A stretch of DNA of 49,855 bases from the NCBI RefSeq assembly GCF_000337475.1, contig NZ_AOIT01000047.1, forward strand, positions 1 to 49,855, in the 5' to 3' direction. Position 1 is the first letter of the stretch; each line of letters begins with the position of its first letter. Below, piece after piece: positions 35,860 through 43,004 of the stretch. Made by a program: the position numbers and the translations under genes. Below the pieces are notes generated by a model. The model saw nothing but the letters and a program-made list of their open reading frames with translations, was not told the origin of the DNA and ran no database searches. This DNA is from Natrinema limicola JCM 13563. GTDB taxonomy: Archaea > Halobacteriota > Halobacteria > Halobacteriales > Natrialbaceae.

Positions 35860-37080
35860 ATGTCACCCACTGACCACACCGAAACCGATACCGACGCGAC
35901 CGAGACACGGACCGCCACTGCCACTGACGACTTCACCGTTACCCCGTATGCCGTCGAAGGCGAGATCGACTACGAGAAGCTCATCGACCGGTTCGGGGCT
36001 GATCGGCTCACAGATGAACAGGTCGCTCGCTTTCCCGATCACCCGCTGCTCCGTCGTCGCACGTTCTATGCGGGTCGGGACGTGGATTCCTATCTCGAGG
36101 CTGCCGAAGCCGATGCGCCGCACGCGATCGTCACCGGACGAGGACCGTCGGGGACGATGCATCTCGGTCACGTTCTTCCGCTGTATCTCGCCAAGCGGCT
36201 CCAGCAAGAGACGGGAGCAACGGTCTACATCCCGCTTTCTGATGACGAAAAGTTCCTCGCGAAAGCACAGTCCTTCGCAGAAATCGGACACCATACTCGC
36301 GAGAACCTCCGCGATATTCTCGCCGTCGGCTTCGATCCCGACAGGACGAGACTCATCATCGATACCGTCGATGCAGACGTGATCTACCCCCTCGCTGTGC
36401 GACTCGCAACGTATCTCACGCCGGCCACCGTCGAGGCCGTCTACGGCGAGCAAGACACCGTCGGCCTCCAGTTCTATCCTGCCGTCCAGGCGACACACCT
36501 CCTGCTTCCGCAACTCGTCGGCGGCCGACAGCCGACGCTCGTCCCCATCGCCGTCGATCAGGATCCACACGTTCGCGTCTGTCGCGATATCGCCGCGAAG
36601 GAGGCACTCCCCGTCGAGAAACCCGGAGCCCTCCTCGGCCGATTCCTTCCGAGTCTCGAGGGACCAGGAAAGATGAGTTCCTCCGCCGATGCCCCCTCGA
36701 TCGAGCTCGCTGCTGCTCCGGAAACGGTCGCCGAGACGATCCGGACGCACGCCTACACCGGCGGCCGGGCAACCATCGAGGAACATCGCGAGAGGGGTGG
36801 CGATCCGTCCGTCGACGTTCCCTTCCAGTATCTCCGCTTTTTCTTCGAGCCCGACGACGCCGAACTCGAGCGTATTGCGGCCGACTATCGGTCGGGCGAC
36901 CTGCTCAGTGGCGAACTGAAAGAAATCGCGATCGATCGAATCACCACGTTTCTCGCGGCACACCAGCGCCGGCGCGCTGTGCTGGGCGAGCTAGCGACTG
37001 AAATCCAGCCGTATCGACTCACCGACGCGGAACGACAGCAAGCACTCGAGCGAGCCGGCGTCCCATCGGTACTCGAGTAG
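35860..37080 (+). CDS. trpS: Tryptophan--tRNA ligase
   Basis: This class I synthetase charges tRNA(Trp). The 406 residues have the HIGH-type motif as GTMHLGH (about 98-104), the archaeal/eukaryotic-type specificity segment DDEKFLAKAQSFAEIGHHTREN (about 128-149), VPIAVDQDPHVR, and KMSSS (about 271), preceded by LEGPGK. A Thr/Asp-rich N-terminal extension of about 25 residues is present. Haloarchaea often have two TrpRS. This one is short for the group and may be the accessory copy. It is placed between rio1 and the KH gene, which are usually neighbours in archaea, and follows the Trp leader. It is probably regulated by tryptophan supply. Confidence 0.94.
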   Translation: MSPTDHTETDTDATETRTATATDDFTVTPYAVEGEIDYEKLIDRFGADRLTDEQVARFPDHPLLRRRTFYAGRDVDSYLEAAEADAPHAIVTGRGPSGTMHLGHVLPLYLAKRLQQETGATVYIPLSDDEKFLAKAQSFAEIGHHTRENLRDILAVGFDPDRTRLIIDTVDADVIYPLAVRLATYLTPATVEAVYGEQDTVGLQFYPAVQATHLLLPQLVGGRQPTLVPIAVDQDPHVRVCRDIAAKEALPVEKPGALLGRFLPSLEGPGKMSSSADAPSIELAAAPETVAETIRTHAYTGGRATIEEHRERGGDPSVDVPFQYLRFFFEPDDAELERIAADYRSGDLLSGELKEIAIDRITTFLAAHQRRRAVLGELATEIQPYRLTDAERQQALERAGVPSVLE

Positions 37081-37204
37081 CTTTGCCATTGGCTACCGCC
37101 AGTTTACCGCCAGAGACGCCTGCGTGTGGTCGAGACGAACAGTCTTACAGTCTTCAACGTTCGCGGACCAAGGTCTTAACCTCACCCAGCCAGTAACAGA
37201 CTGT

Positions 37205-37762
37205 ATGCAGCACGTGAAGATTCCGCAGGACCGCATCGGCGTTCTTATTGGCGAAGGAGGCGAGACGATGCGCGAGATTGAGGCGGAAGCGGAAGTACGA
37301 CTCGACATCGACTCGGAGAACGGCTCCGTCGCTGTCGAGACCGTCGGCGATCCCGTGCTCGGCCTCAAAGGTCCCGATATCGTTCGTGCGATCGGCCGCG
37401 GCTTTGCACCCGAGGACGCCCTACGGCTCCTCGAGGACGACATGATGTTATTCGACGTCGTCGATATCGACGCCGCCTCGCGCAACAAAAACGACATGAA
37501 ACGCAAGAAGGGCCGGCTCATCGGCGAGGGTGGCCGAACCCGCGAACTGATGGAAGAACTGACCGGTGCCGACGTCGTCATCTACGGCTCGACACTCGGG
37601 ATCATCGGTGCCCCACAGGAAGTCGACGCCGTCCGCAGCGCTGCCGAAATGCTGCTCGACGGCGCGCCCCACGGCGCAGTCTACTCCTTCCTCGAGGAGA
37701 AACACAACGAGATGAAACATCAGGGACTGGAATACCACCGGTTCCCCGGTGGCCAGTCCTGA
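37205..37762 (+). CDS. KH-domain RNA-binding protein (Dim2/Pno1-like)
   Basis: This 185-residue archaeal relative of eukaryotic Pno1/Dim2 helps mature the 3' end of 16S rRNA on the small subunit. The two KH-like domains are IPQDRIGVLIGEGGETMREI (about 5-24) and KKGRLIGEGGRTRELMEELTGADVVIYG (about 101-128). Both keep the GxxG loop as GEGG. The start at 37205 (MQHVKIPQD) is preferred over an upstream GTG at 37124. The gene lies 124 bases after trpS, with an AT-poor gap that has no clear TATA. An 82-bp element lies about 106 bases downstream. Confidence 0.93.
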   Translation: MQHVKIPQDRIGVLIGEGGETMREIEAEAEVRLDIDSENGSVAVETVGDPVLGLKGPDIVRAIGRGFAPEDALRLLEDDMMLFDVVDIDAASRNKNDMKRKKGRLIGEGGRTRELMEELTGADVVIYGSTLGIIGAPQEVDAVRSAAEMLLDGAPHGAVYSFLEEKHNEMKHQGLEYHRFPGGQS

Positions 37763-37868
37763 TTTCCCCTTCCCACCCGTTTTCGGTGGCCATTCGGGCT
37801 GGTGACACGTGACCGGCTAGTCGTCTTCCACCGCTTCTGACTGGGACTCGAGTCGCCAGCGACGCGTC

Positions 37869-37950
37869 ATACGGTCTGCTATCACTGATTACCGGCGCAC
37901 CCGCAGGACAGGTCGCGGGTGCGCCGGAACTGACTGATCGGAGTCCGTAT
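37869..37950 (-). repeat. 82-bp ATACGG intergenic palindromic element, copy 3
   Basis: This copy is inverted relative to copies 1 and 2 and again exactly 82 bases. Its central stem is CCGGCGCACCCGC with GCGGGTGCGCCGG, a perfect 13-bp pairing in which two positions differ from copy 1 with matching changes on the opposite arm (T-A to C-G and A-T to C-G). It sits between the KH gene and the thermosome promoter. Confidence 0.85.
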
Positions 37951-38053
37951 CAGTCGAGCGGTCGTTCTCGAGAAATAGCGGTATAAATACCCGACAACCA
38001 GTAATTCGAAAACGACAGACGAAGGGGTGATTGAGAGTTCCTATTTAGCAGGT

Positions 38054-38070
38054 AGCAAAAGGTTTATATA
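38054..38070 (+). promoter_or_regulatory. Strong promoter of the thermosome gene
   Basis: TTTATATA (38063-38070), with an A-rich BRE-like AGCAAAAG just before it, is the best TATA box in the window. It is centred about 31 bases ahead of the ATG at 38098, giving a nearly leaderless mRNA suited to high expression. Confidence 0.8.
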
Positions 38071-38097
38071 GAATAGCAAACAATCGTTCGGGTGACT

Positions 38098-39774
38098 ATG
38101 GCTCAACAGCAGATGGGCAACCAGCCCCTCATCGTACTTTCGGAGGACAGCCAGCGCACCTCCGGCGAGGACGCACAGTCCATGAACGTCCAGGCCGGGA
38201 AAGCCGTCGCCGAATCGGTTCGGACGACGCTCGGCCCGAAGGGGATGGACAAAATGCTCGTCGACTCCTCGGGCAACGTCATCGTCACCAACGACGGTGT
38301 CACCCTGCTCTCGGAGATGGAGATCGACCATCCCGCGGCCGACATGATCGTCGAAGTCGCCGAGACACAGGAGGAAGAGGTCGGTGACGGCACGACGAGT
38401 GCCGTTGTCATCTCCGGCGAACTCCTCAGTCAGGCCGAGGACCTCCTCGACCAGGACATTCACGCGACCACCCTCGCGCAGGGGTATCGAGAGGCTGCCG
38501 AGGAAGCGATTGACGCGCTCGAAGAGATCGCCATCGACGTCGACGAGGACGACACCGAGGTCTTAGAGCAGATCGCCGCGACGGCGATGACTGGCAAGGG
38601 TGCCGAAAGCGCCAAAGACCTCCTCTCGGAGCTCGTCGTCGATGCCGTCCGCGCGGTCGCTGACGACGACGGCGTCGACACGGACAACATCAAAGTCGAG
38701 AAGGTCGTCGGCGGCTCGATCGAGAACTCCGAGCTCGTCGAGGGCGTCATCGTCGACAAGGAGCGCGTCTCCGAGAACATGCCCTACTTCGCCGAGGACG
38801 CCAACGTCGCGATCGTCGACGGCGACTTAGAGATCAAAGAGACCGAGATCGACGCCGAGGTCAACGTCACCGACCCCGACCAGCTCGAGCAGTTCCTCGA
38901 ACAGGAAGAGGCCCAGCTCCGCGAGATGGCCGAGCAGGTCGCCGACGCCGGTGCCGACGTCGTCTTCGTCGACGGCGGTATCGACGACATGGCCCAGCAC
39001 TACCTCGCCAAAGAGGGCATCATCGCCGTCCGCCGCGTCAAATCCAGCGATCAGAGCCAGCTCGCCCGCGCGACCGGCGCGACGCCCGTCTCGAGCGTCG
39101 ACGACCTGACCGCCGAGGACCTCGGCTTCGCTGGCAGCGTCGCCCAGAAGGAGATCGCTGGCGACCAGCGCATCTTCGTCGAGGACGTCGACGACGCCCA
39201 GGCTGTCACCCTCATCCTCCGCGGTGGCACCGAACACGTCATCGACGAGATCGACCGCGCCATCGAGGACTCCCTCGGTGTGGTGCGTACGACCATCGAG
39301 GACGGCAAAGTCCTCGCCGGCGGCGGCGCACCCGAAATCGAGCTCTCGCTTGCCCTGCGTGACTACGCCGACTCCGTCGGCGGCCGCGAGCAGCTCGCCG
39401 TCGAAGCCTTCGCCGACGCACTCGAGGTCATCCCGCGCACGCTGGCCGAGAACGCTGGGCTGGACCCCATCGACTCGCTGGTCGAACTGCGCAGCGCCCA
39501 CGACGGCGGCGACACCGGTGCCGGCCTCGACGCCTACACCGGCGACACCATCGACATGGACGCCGAAGGCGTCTACGAGCCGCTGCGCGTGAAGACCCAG
39601 GCCATCGAATCCGCCACTGAGGCGGCCGTCATGCTGCTGCGCATCGACGACGTCATCGCCGCTGGCGACCTCGCCGTCTCCCACGACGACGACGAGGACG
39701 ACGAGATGCCGCCGGGCGGCGGTGGCATGGGCGGCATGGGCGGTATGGGCGGTGGCATGGGCGGCATGATGTGA
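38098..39774 (+). CDS. ths: Thermosome (group II chaperonin) subunit
   Basis: This subunit of the archaeal double-ring folding chaperonin has 558 residues from the ATG at 38098. The ATP-binding core is visible at [11 protein letters not shown] (about 44-54), VTNDGVTLL and GDGTTSAV (about 98-105), the catalytic region [15 protein letters not shown], and [18 protein letters not shown] near residue 405. The C-terminus ends in a GGM-repeat tail, which in thermosomes points into the cavity. It is preceded by a strong promoter and followed by a large terminator hairpin. Haloarchaea usually have two or three subunits. Others are not in the window. Confidence 0.97.
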   Translation: MAQQQMGNQPLIVLSEDSQRTSGEDAQSMNVQAGKAVAESVRTTLGPKGMDKMLVDSSGNVIVTNDGVTLLSEMEIDHPAADMIVEVAETQEEEVGDGTTSAVVISGELLSQAEDLLDQDIHATTLAQGYREAAEEAIDALEEIAIDVDEDDTEVLEQIAATAMTGKGAESAKDLLSELVVDAVRAVADDDGVDTDNIKVEKVVGGSIENSELVEGVIVDKERVSENMPYFAEDANVAIVDGDLEIKETEIDAEVNVTDPDQLEQFLEQEEAQLREMAEQVADAGADVVFVDGGIDDMAQHYLAKEGIIAVRRVKSSDQSQLARATGATPVSSVDDLTAEDLGFAGSVAQKEIAGDQRIFVEDVDDAQAVTLILRGGTEHVIDEIDRAIEDSLGVVRTTIEDGKVLAGGGAPEIELSLALRDYADSVGGREQLAVEAFADALEVIPRTLAENAGLDPIDSLVELRSAHDGGDTGAGLDAYTGDTIDMDAEGVYEPLRVKTQAIESATEAAVMLLRIDDVIAAGDLAVSHDDDEDDEMPPGGGGMGGMGGMGGGMGGMM

Positions 39775-39775
39775 A

Positions 39776-39826
39776 ACTAAATTTTGCTCTGCGGGCCGCC
39801 GAAGGCGGCCCTCGGCAAAATTTAGT
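39776..39826 (+). terminator. Thermosome terminator: nested perfect hairpin
   Basis: Arms ACTAAATTTTGC (39776-39787) and GCAAAATTTAGT (39815-39826) pair over 12 bp. Inside, GGGCCGCC-GAA-GGCGGCCC (39793-39811) forms a second 8-bp stem with a 3-base loop. The outer arm begins two bases after the stop codon. The symmetric T-rich and A-rich arms could act in either direction. Confidence 0.75.
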
Positions 39827-40171
39827 ATAAAAGCCTCCTCGCTCCCGTTGGTCGCTCGTCGGCCCGAGCGCGGAGCGCTCGGCGAACGGCGTCGCTTACG
39901 GGCTTCGCCCGTTCGCGAACTTCGTGGTTCTCGCCCTCGGGGCTCCGAACCACGCACCGCTCGGGTTCTTCGAACCGCTCACTCGCCGACAGTGGGTCCA
40001 AGCCTAGCCGCTCGCGATGGGAGCTAGTACCGCTTGCATCACCGTCTCTCTCGTTTTGAGTAGCCCCATCTTTCGTTGTCAGTTCGTCGTCATTCCGTAT
40101 TCAATTCTCCCATCCAATTCCTCAGAACTTAGAGCAGCCGACCGTTCGTCAACACTCCACACGAAACAATC
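39827..40171. other. Intergenic region with a chain of small GC hairpins
   Basis: No gene is visible. Four palindromes follow one another: CCGAGCGC-GGA-GCGCTCGG (39864-39882), ACGGGC-TTC-GCCCGT (39898-39912), GTGGTT with AACCAC (39924-39953) and GGTTC-TTC-GAACC (39964-39976). Several have 3-base loops, like the thermosome terminator. The last 150 bases (about 40020-40171) are AT-richer and include the promoter area of the methyltransferase. The chain may be a structured RNA tail or repetitive debris. Confidence 0.45.
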
Positions 40172-40966
40172 ATGTATTTTTCACTACAAGTGGAGAGAGT
40201 GACGAACAATACCGGCAGAAAACGCGATGTCGCGGAGTCCTTCAGCGGCGCGACGGACGGCTATCTGGAAGGAAACGTCCTCAAGCAAGGCGCAGACCTC
40301 GAGCAACTCATCGACTGGTGCAGTGACGCGACGTGTGCGCTGGACGTGGCGACTGGCGCAGGTCACGTCGCCGGCTCGCTCGCCGACGCTGGTGTCTCGA
40401 GGGTCGTCGCGTCGGACCTCTCGCCGGCAATGGTCCAGACGGCGACGACCGAGTACTGTGGACTCGAGGGCGTGGCGGTCGACGCCGAACGGCTCCCGTT
40501 TCCCGCGGATCAGTTCGACGCGGTCTCCTGTCGGTTCGCTGCCCACCACTTTCCCGATCCTGAGGCGTTCCTTGCGGAAGTCGAGCGTGTCCTCGAACCG
40601 GGCGGCGTATTCGCGTTCGAGGATCTCTGCGTGCCAGCCGATCCCGACCTGGCGGCCTACGTCAATCGGATCGAGCGACTGCGCGACTCGAGCCATGTCG
40701 AGACCTACTCCCGAGCGCAGTGGCTCGACTGGCTCGAGGCGACGGGGTTGACGGTCGACACGGTCTATGAGACGAGCCGAGAACTCGAGGTCGACGCCTG
40801 GCTCGATCGGATGGCCGTCCCCGAGAGAGACCGCCAGCGGATTCGATCGTTGCTATCCGACGCGCCGGCAGACCTCGCGGAGGCGTTCGAGTTCACGTAC
40901 GAGGGCGACGGCGACCGGCTCGCGTCGTATCGGACCGGCATCGTGTTGCTCCACGCGACGGTCTGA
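40172..40966 (+). CDS. SAM-dependent methyltransferase (class I)
   Basis: The 264-residue protein has the Rossmann methyltransferase pattern: motif I ALDVATGAGHVAGSLADAG (about 56-74), VVASDLSPAMV, AERLPFPADQFDAVSCRFAAHHFPDPEAFLAEVERVLEPGG (about 109-149) and FEDLCVP. This motif order is that of UbiE/COQ5-like and arsenite- or small-molecule methyltransferases. The start is uncertain: ATG 40172, or GTG at 40199 (beginning MTNNTGRKRDVAES), which looks more family-like. The AT-rich upstream segment could hold its promoter. The substrate is unknown. Confidence 0.82.
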   Translation: MYFSLQVERVTNNTGRKRDVAESFSGATDGYLEGNVLKQGADLEQLIDWCSDATCALDVATGAGHVAGSLADAGVSRVVASDLSPAMVQTATTEYCGLEGVAVDAERLPFPADQFDAVSCRFAAHHFPDPEAFLAEVERVLEPGGVFAFEDLCVPADPDLAAYVNRIERLRDSSHVETYSRAQWLDWLEATGLTVDTVYETSRELEVDAWLDRMAVPERDRQRIRSLLSDAPADLAEAFEFTYEGDGDRLASYRTGIVLLHATV

Positions 40967-41037
40967 CAACACGCCGTGGTGCATGCTGTCGGTAGCTACT
41001 GGCGACATATAAGTAGTCACCACCAATAGTCACCAAT

Positions 41038-42030
41038 ATGAACACGCTGATTCTGGACAGCGACGATGTCAACGAGTACGCACGACTCGCCGACGTCATC
41101 GACGCCGTCGAAGGTGCCTTCGGGGCCTTCGAGCGCGGCGACACACAGATGCCCGCGAAGTCCTATATCGACCTTCCACAGTACAACGGCGACTTCCGGT
41201 CGATGCCCGCCTACCTCGATACCGGCGAGTGGGACGCCGCGGGACTCAAGTGGGTCAACGTCCACCCCGACAATCCCGCGGATCACGACCTGCCGACAGT
41301 CCTGGGAACGATGATCTACTCCGACCCCGAGACCGCCTTCCCGCTTGCGATCATGGACGGGACGACACTCACCATGAAACGCACCGGCGCGGCGGCGGCC
41401 GTCGCCACGGACTATCTCGCCGTCGAGGATGCCTCGAGTCTCGGGCTCGTCGGGGCCGGCGTCCAGTCCTATATGCAACTCGAGGCGATCAGCGAGGTCC
41501 GACCGATCGAGGAAGTCGTCGTCTCGGACCCCGACGAAGAGCGCGTCGAGCAGTTCGTCGAGACCTACGACGACCAGTTCGACGTCCGCGATGGCTCGAT
41601 TGCAGAAGCCGGGAGCTGTGACGTGCTCTCGACGGTAACGCCAGTCGAGGACCCGATCGTGAGCCTCGAGGACGTCGGCGAACACACCCACATCAACGCC
41701 ATCGGGGCCGACGCCGAGGGGAAACACGAACTGGCCGACGCGGTGCTCGAGGCGGCTCGGATCGTCATCGACGACCACGAGCAGTGTACCCACTCGGGTG
41801 AGATCAACGTCCCCTACGGCGAGGGGGTGCTGACGGACGCAGATATCTACGGCGAGATCGGCGAACTCGTCGTCGGGGCGAAAGACGGACGGAGCGACGA
41901 GACAGGCATCACGGTCTTCGACTCGACCGGACTCGCGATCCAGGACGTGGCGGCCGCGCACGTGGTCTACGAGCAGGCGTCGGCCGATGGGGCGGGCTAC
42001 GGGCTCGATCTGGTCGGTGTCGACGGGTAA
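41038..42030 (+). CDS. Ornithine cyclodeaminase / alanine dehydrogenase family enzyme
   Basis: The 330 residues belong to the mu-crystallin superfamily of NAD(P)-dependent enzymes. The N-terminal MNTLILDSDDVNEYARLADVIDAVEGAF, the substrate-side lysines in MPAKSYID and GLKWVNVHPDNP, LAIMDGTTLTMKRTGAAAAVATDYLA, and the NAD fold SLGLVGAGVQSYMQLEAI are all visible. The absence of a deaminase-specific loop fits archaeal alanine dehydrogenase (AF1665 type) as well as ornithine cyclodeaminase. The choice needs structure or assay. It converges with the DUF2071 gene and lies 71 bases after the methyltransferase. Confidence 0.9.
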   Translation: MNTLILDSDDVNEYARLADVIDAVEGAFGAFERGDTQMPAKSYIDLPQYNGDFRSMPAYLDTGEWDAAGLKWVNVHPDNPADHDLPTVLGTMIYSDPETAFPLAIMDGTTLTMKRTGAAAAVATDYLAVEDASSLGLVGAGVQSYMQLEAISEVRPIEEVVVSDPDEERVEQFVETYDDQFDVRDGSIAEAGSCDVLSTVTPVEDPIVSLEDVGEHTHINAIGADAEGKHELADAVLEAARIVIDDHEQCTHSGEINVPYGEGVLTDADIYGEIGELVVGAKDGRSDETGITVFDSTGLAIQDVAAAHVVYEQASADGAGYGLDLVGVDG

Positions 42031-42041
42031 GAAGCAGGCCG

Positions 42042-42803
42042 TCAGCGACCGCGTAGCAGCCACGGAATCGACCCAGTCATCGACACGCCATCAACGTAGT
42101 GGACGACGGGCTCGCCAGTCGGTGACGGCAGGCCATCGGCCTCGAACATCGTGTTTTCGTAGATCGTCACCGTGGCAGGCTGGAGCGGCCACGGATCGTG
42201 TGCGATGTCGCCGGTCACGATGCCGCGTGCGGTCGGCGCATAGAACCGGCGGCGAGCAGTGAGCCAGTACTCGAGCGTGTCCGGCGAAGCAGGAGAGGCC
42301 GCTCCAGTCGGGCGGTAGGTCGCGGCGAAGCGGGCGGGTGTATCATGCCCTGTTTTCCGCCGCCGGCTCCGAAAGGCCACGCGGTTTTCGTCGGTCGCAC
42401 CGACCCGCATGGCCGCGCCGTAGACGGGCAACCCAGTCGTTCGGCCGATAGTCGTCGCGATCAGCGATCGCCCGATATCGATGCTAAAGAAAAACAGGCC
42501 GGACGTGCCCCGATATCGGACGTAGGTCCGGACGGTGAGTTCGCCGAAGGCGAGTCGTGCGATCGAGGGCGTTCCGCGGAGGCCGACGTTCGTGAGGACG
42601 AACGGGAGTACGCTTACCCAGGCGCGGCCGTCCCACGTCTCGAGTGCCAACTGGCTGGGAACGTGTGGTCGAAGTTCGTCCGGGTCGACCGGCCAGTGGG
42701 CGAACAACCCATTGCGAAGGGTCCTCGTGGTGACGTGTGGTGCGTTCAGTGACGACCCGCCTGTGAGCGGCCATCGAAACGGCGCTGTGCGTTGTTCGGT
42801 CAT
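42042..42803 (-). CDS. YqjF/DUF2071 family protein
   Basis: The 253-residue protein matches the DUF2071 pattern. It has an early FAHWPVDPDELRPHVPSQLALETWDGRAWVSVLPFVL segment, then FGELTVRTYVRYRGTSGLFFFSIDIG and a late beta region (DIAHDPWPLQPATVTIYENTMF, PVVHYVDGVSMTGSIPWLL). The family is widespread in haloarchaea and bacteria, structurally beta-rich, and without a firmly assigned reaction. A TATA-like TTTATACG (plus-strand about 42851-42858) lies 50 bases upstream. No operon partner. Confidence 0.88.
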   Translation of the reverse strand: MTEQRTAPFRWPLTGGSSLNAPHVTTRTLRNGLFAHWPVDPDELRPHVPSQLALETWDGRAWVSVLPFVLTNVGLRGTPSIARLAFGELTVRTYVRYRGTSGLFFFSIDIGRSLIATTIGRTTGLPVYGAAMRVGATDENRVAFRSRRRKTGHDTPARFAATYRPTGAASPASPDTLEYWLTARRRFYAPTARGIVTGDIAHDPWPLQPATVTIYENTMFEADGLPSPTGEPVVHYVDGVSMTGSIPWLLRGR

Positions 42804-43004
42804 CCTCAGAACTAACCGGTGCTGTCACGCCTCTACAGCAGGCCAGCGTATAAACTAGATACTCTGTTGTCAGGTCCGATGATGGTTCGGGTGTCGCCGC
42901 TGTCGGTGTGGCCGGTCAGACAGACTGCTGTACGTCAATGGCAGCGCGACAGCGAGCTATCCACGGTCGTGCCAGTCACTCGGGACAGCAGCCCATCGCC
43001 CGCC

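Noticed and set aside
37869-37950. Intrinsic terminator explanation of the 82-bp element
   Set aside because: Exact conserved length and terminal ATACGG repeats across three sites, in both orientations, go beyond what a terminator requires, although it may also terminate transcription.
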